DNA of 64,000 bases from Geothrix sp. (GTDB lineage Bacteria > Acidobacteriota > Holophagae > Holophagales > Holophagaceae). The stretch covers positions 29,267 through 93,266 of the forward strand of contig JAUXSE010000025.1 in the NCBI GenBank assembly GCA_030681515.1, written 5' to 3'. The notes under the pieces are model-generated. The model had not been told where the DNA came from. It searched no databases and saw only the letters and a program-made list of their open reading frames with translations. Shown here one piece after another: positions 63,834-64,000 of this stretch (position 1 is its first letter; the number at the start of each line of letters is the position of its first letter). Both the position numbers and the translations under genes were made by a program.

Positions 63834-64000
63834 GCCCCTCCCGGCTCCGCCGAGGCTCGAAAGCGAAGAGGGCACCGTTTCCGGTGCCCCCAAAACCCGT
63901 GTAGGGAGGATGCCCGTTTCGGGGCAGCGCCTACGGACACAAACTGGTTGGGTCCTTACTGTGACTCACCAAGCAAGCGCCCGCTCAAGTACACGAGCGT
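63834..64000. other. intergenic end of the window with short hairpins
   Basis: One 8-bp stem, GGGCACCG/CGGTGCCC, lies at 63870-63889. A second, weaker hairpin, TGCCCGTTTCGGGGCA, lies between GTAGG and CCTAC at about 63900-63935. These resemble the GC-rich intergenic palindromes elsewhere in the window. A minus-strand frame of 14 codons with a TAA at 63956-63958 enters from the right edge and may be the tail of the next gene, but is too short to call. Confidence 0.4.

Noticed and set aside
63956..64000. Fourteen open codons on the minus strand ending TAA, possibly the tail of the next gene
   Set aside because: Too short to distinguish from chance at the window edge.

Overview
The window is GC-rich bacterial chromosome from what looks like an anaerobic or facultative respirer. 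The following together point to Acidobacteriota, class Holophagae, in the neighbourhood of Geothrix: an OmcA/MtrC-type decaheme lipoprotein behind a porin, a cytoplasmic-type molybdenum nitrate reductase gene set with two NarK transporters, pyruvate:ferredoxin oxidoreductase and indolepyruvate:ferredoxin oxidoreductase, multiheme cytochromes with Sec or lipoprotein leaders, and the order rplM-rpsI-rpsB-tsf-pyrH. The taxon is an inference from gene content, not from a marker comparison.

Layout. 1-4.7 kb: end of a YceI protein, an isolated nuoE-nuoF pair, a DMT transporter and a purple-acid-phosphatase-like enzyme. 4.7-7.2 kb: an AT-richer stretch of lipoprotein, DUF4145 and unknown genes that looks acquired. 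7.2-20 kb: argF, a complete type II restriction-modification locus (methylase divergent from controller protein plus endonuclease), a CBS protein, a Tat-exported epimerase-like protein, a transporter, GDPD, a GlcD-like oxidase, a CHASE-PAS hybrid kinase and a thioredoxin-fold protein. 20-23.4 kb: ribosomal/translation cluster rplM, rpsI, rpsB, tsf, pyrH with strong hairpins. 23.4-30.4 kb: PseG-like protein, gamma carbonic anhydrase, aminotransferase, tRNA-Val(CAC), efp, a Crp-type regulator and a pentaheme cytochrome bracketed by two copies of an 84-bp structured repeat.

30.5-40.6 kb is a minus-strand nitrate-respiration module. In transcription order it holds a YwiC-like protein, an Rrf2 regulator, a b-type membrane subunit with a zinc-ribbon-like tail, a NarB/NasA-type molybdopterin subunit, a four-cluster ferredoxin subunit, a Rieske protein, a small membrane protein, two NarK transporters and moeA. 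Several genes overlap by 1-4 bp. 40.7-45.4 kb encodes an ADP-forming acyl-CoA ligase and IorAB, together able to turn 2-oxo acids from aromatic amino acids into ATP. 45.4-51.2 kb is an extracellular-electron-transfer operon behind an AT-rich control region: outer-membrane barrel, two multiheme lipoproteins and a decaheme OmcA/MtrC-family lipoprotein. 51.3-54 kb has a helix-hairpin-helix protein and two convergent Rrf2 paralogues. 53-60.5 kb carries a dihydroorotate-dehydrogenase-like protein, NifJ, and a three-part fusion of hemerythrin, NfnA and NfnB. The window closes with a second CHASE-PAS hybrid kinase and a small unknown gene.

Taken together, the 30-60 kb segment links oxidation of pyruvate and other 2-oxo acids (NifJ, IorAB), redistribution of electrons between ferredoxin and NAD(P)H (the Nfn fusion), and two terminal routes (nitrate and extracellular acceptors), under several Rrf2-type and Crp-type regulators. 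The most notable items are the porin-cytochrome operon, the unusual nitrate reductase module, the hemerythrin-NfnAB fusion, and several families of hairpin-forming intergenic repeats.
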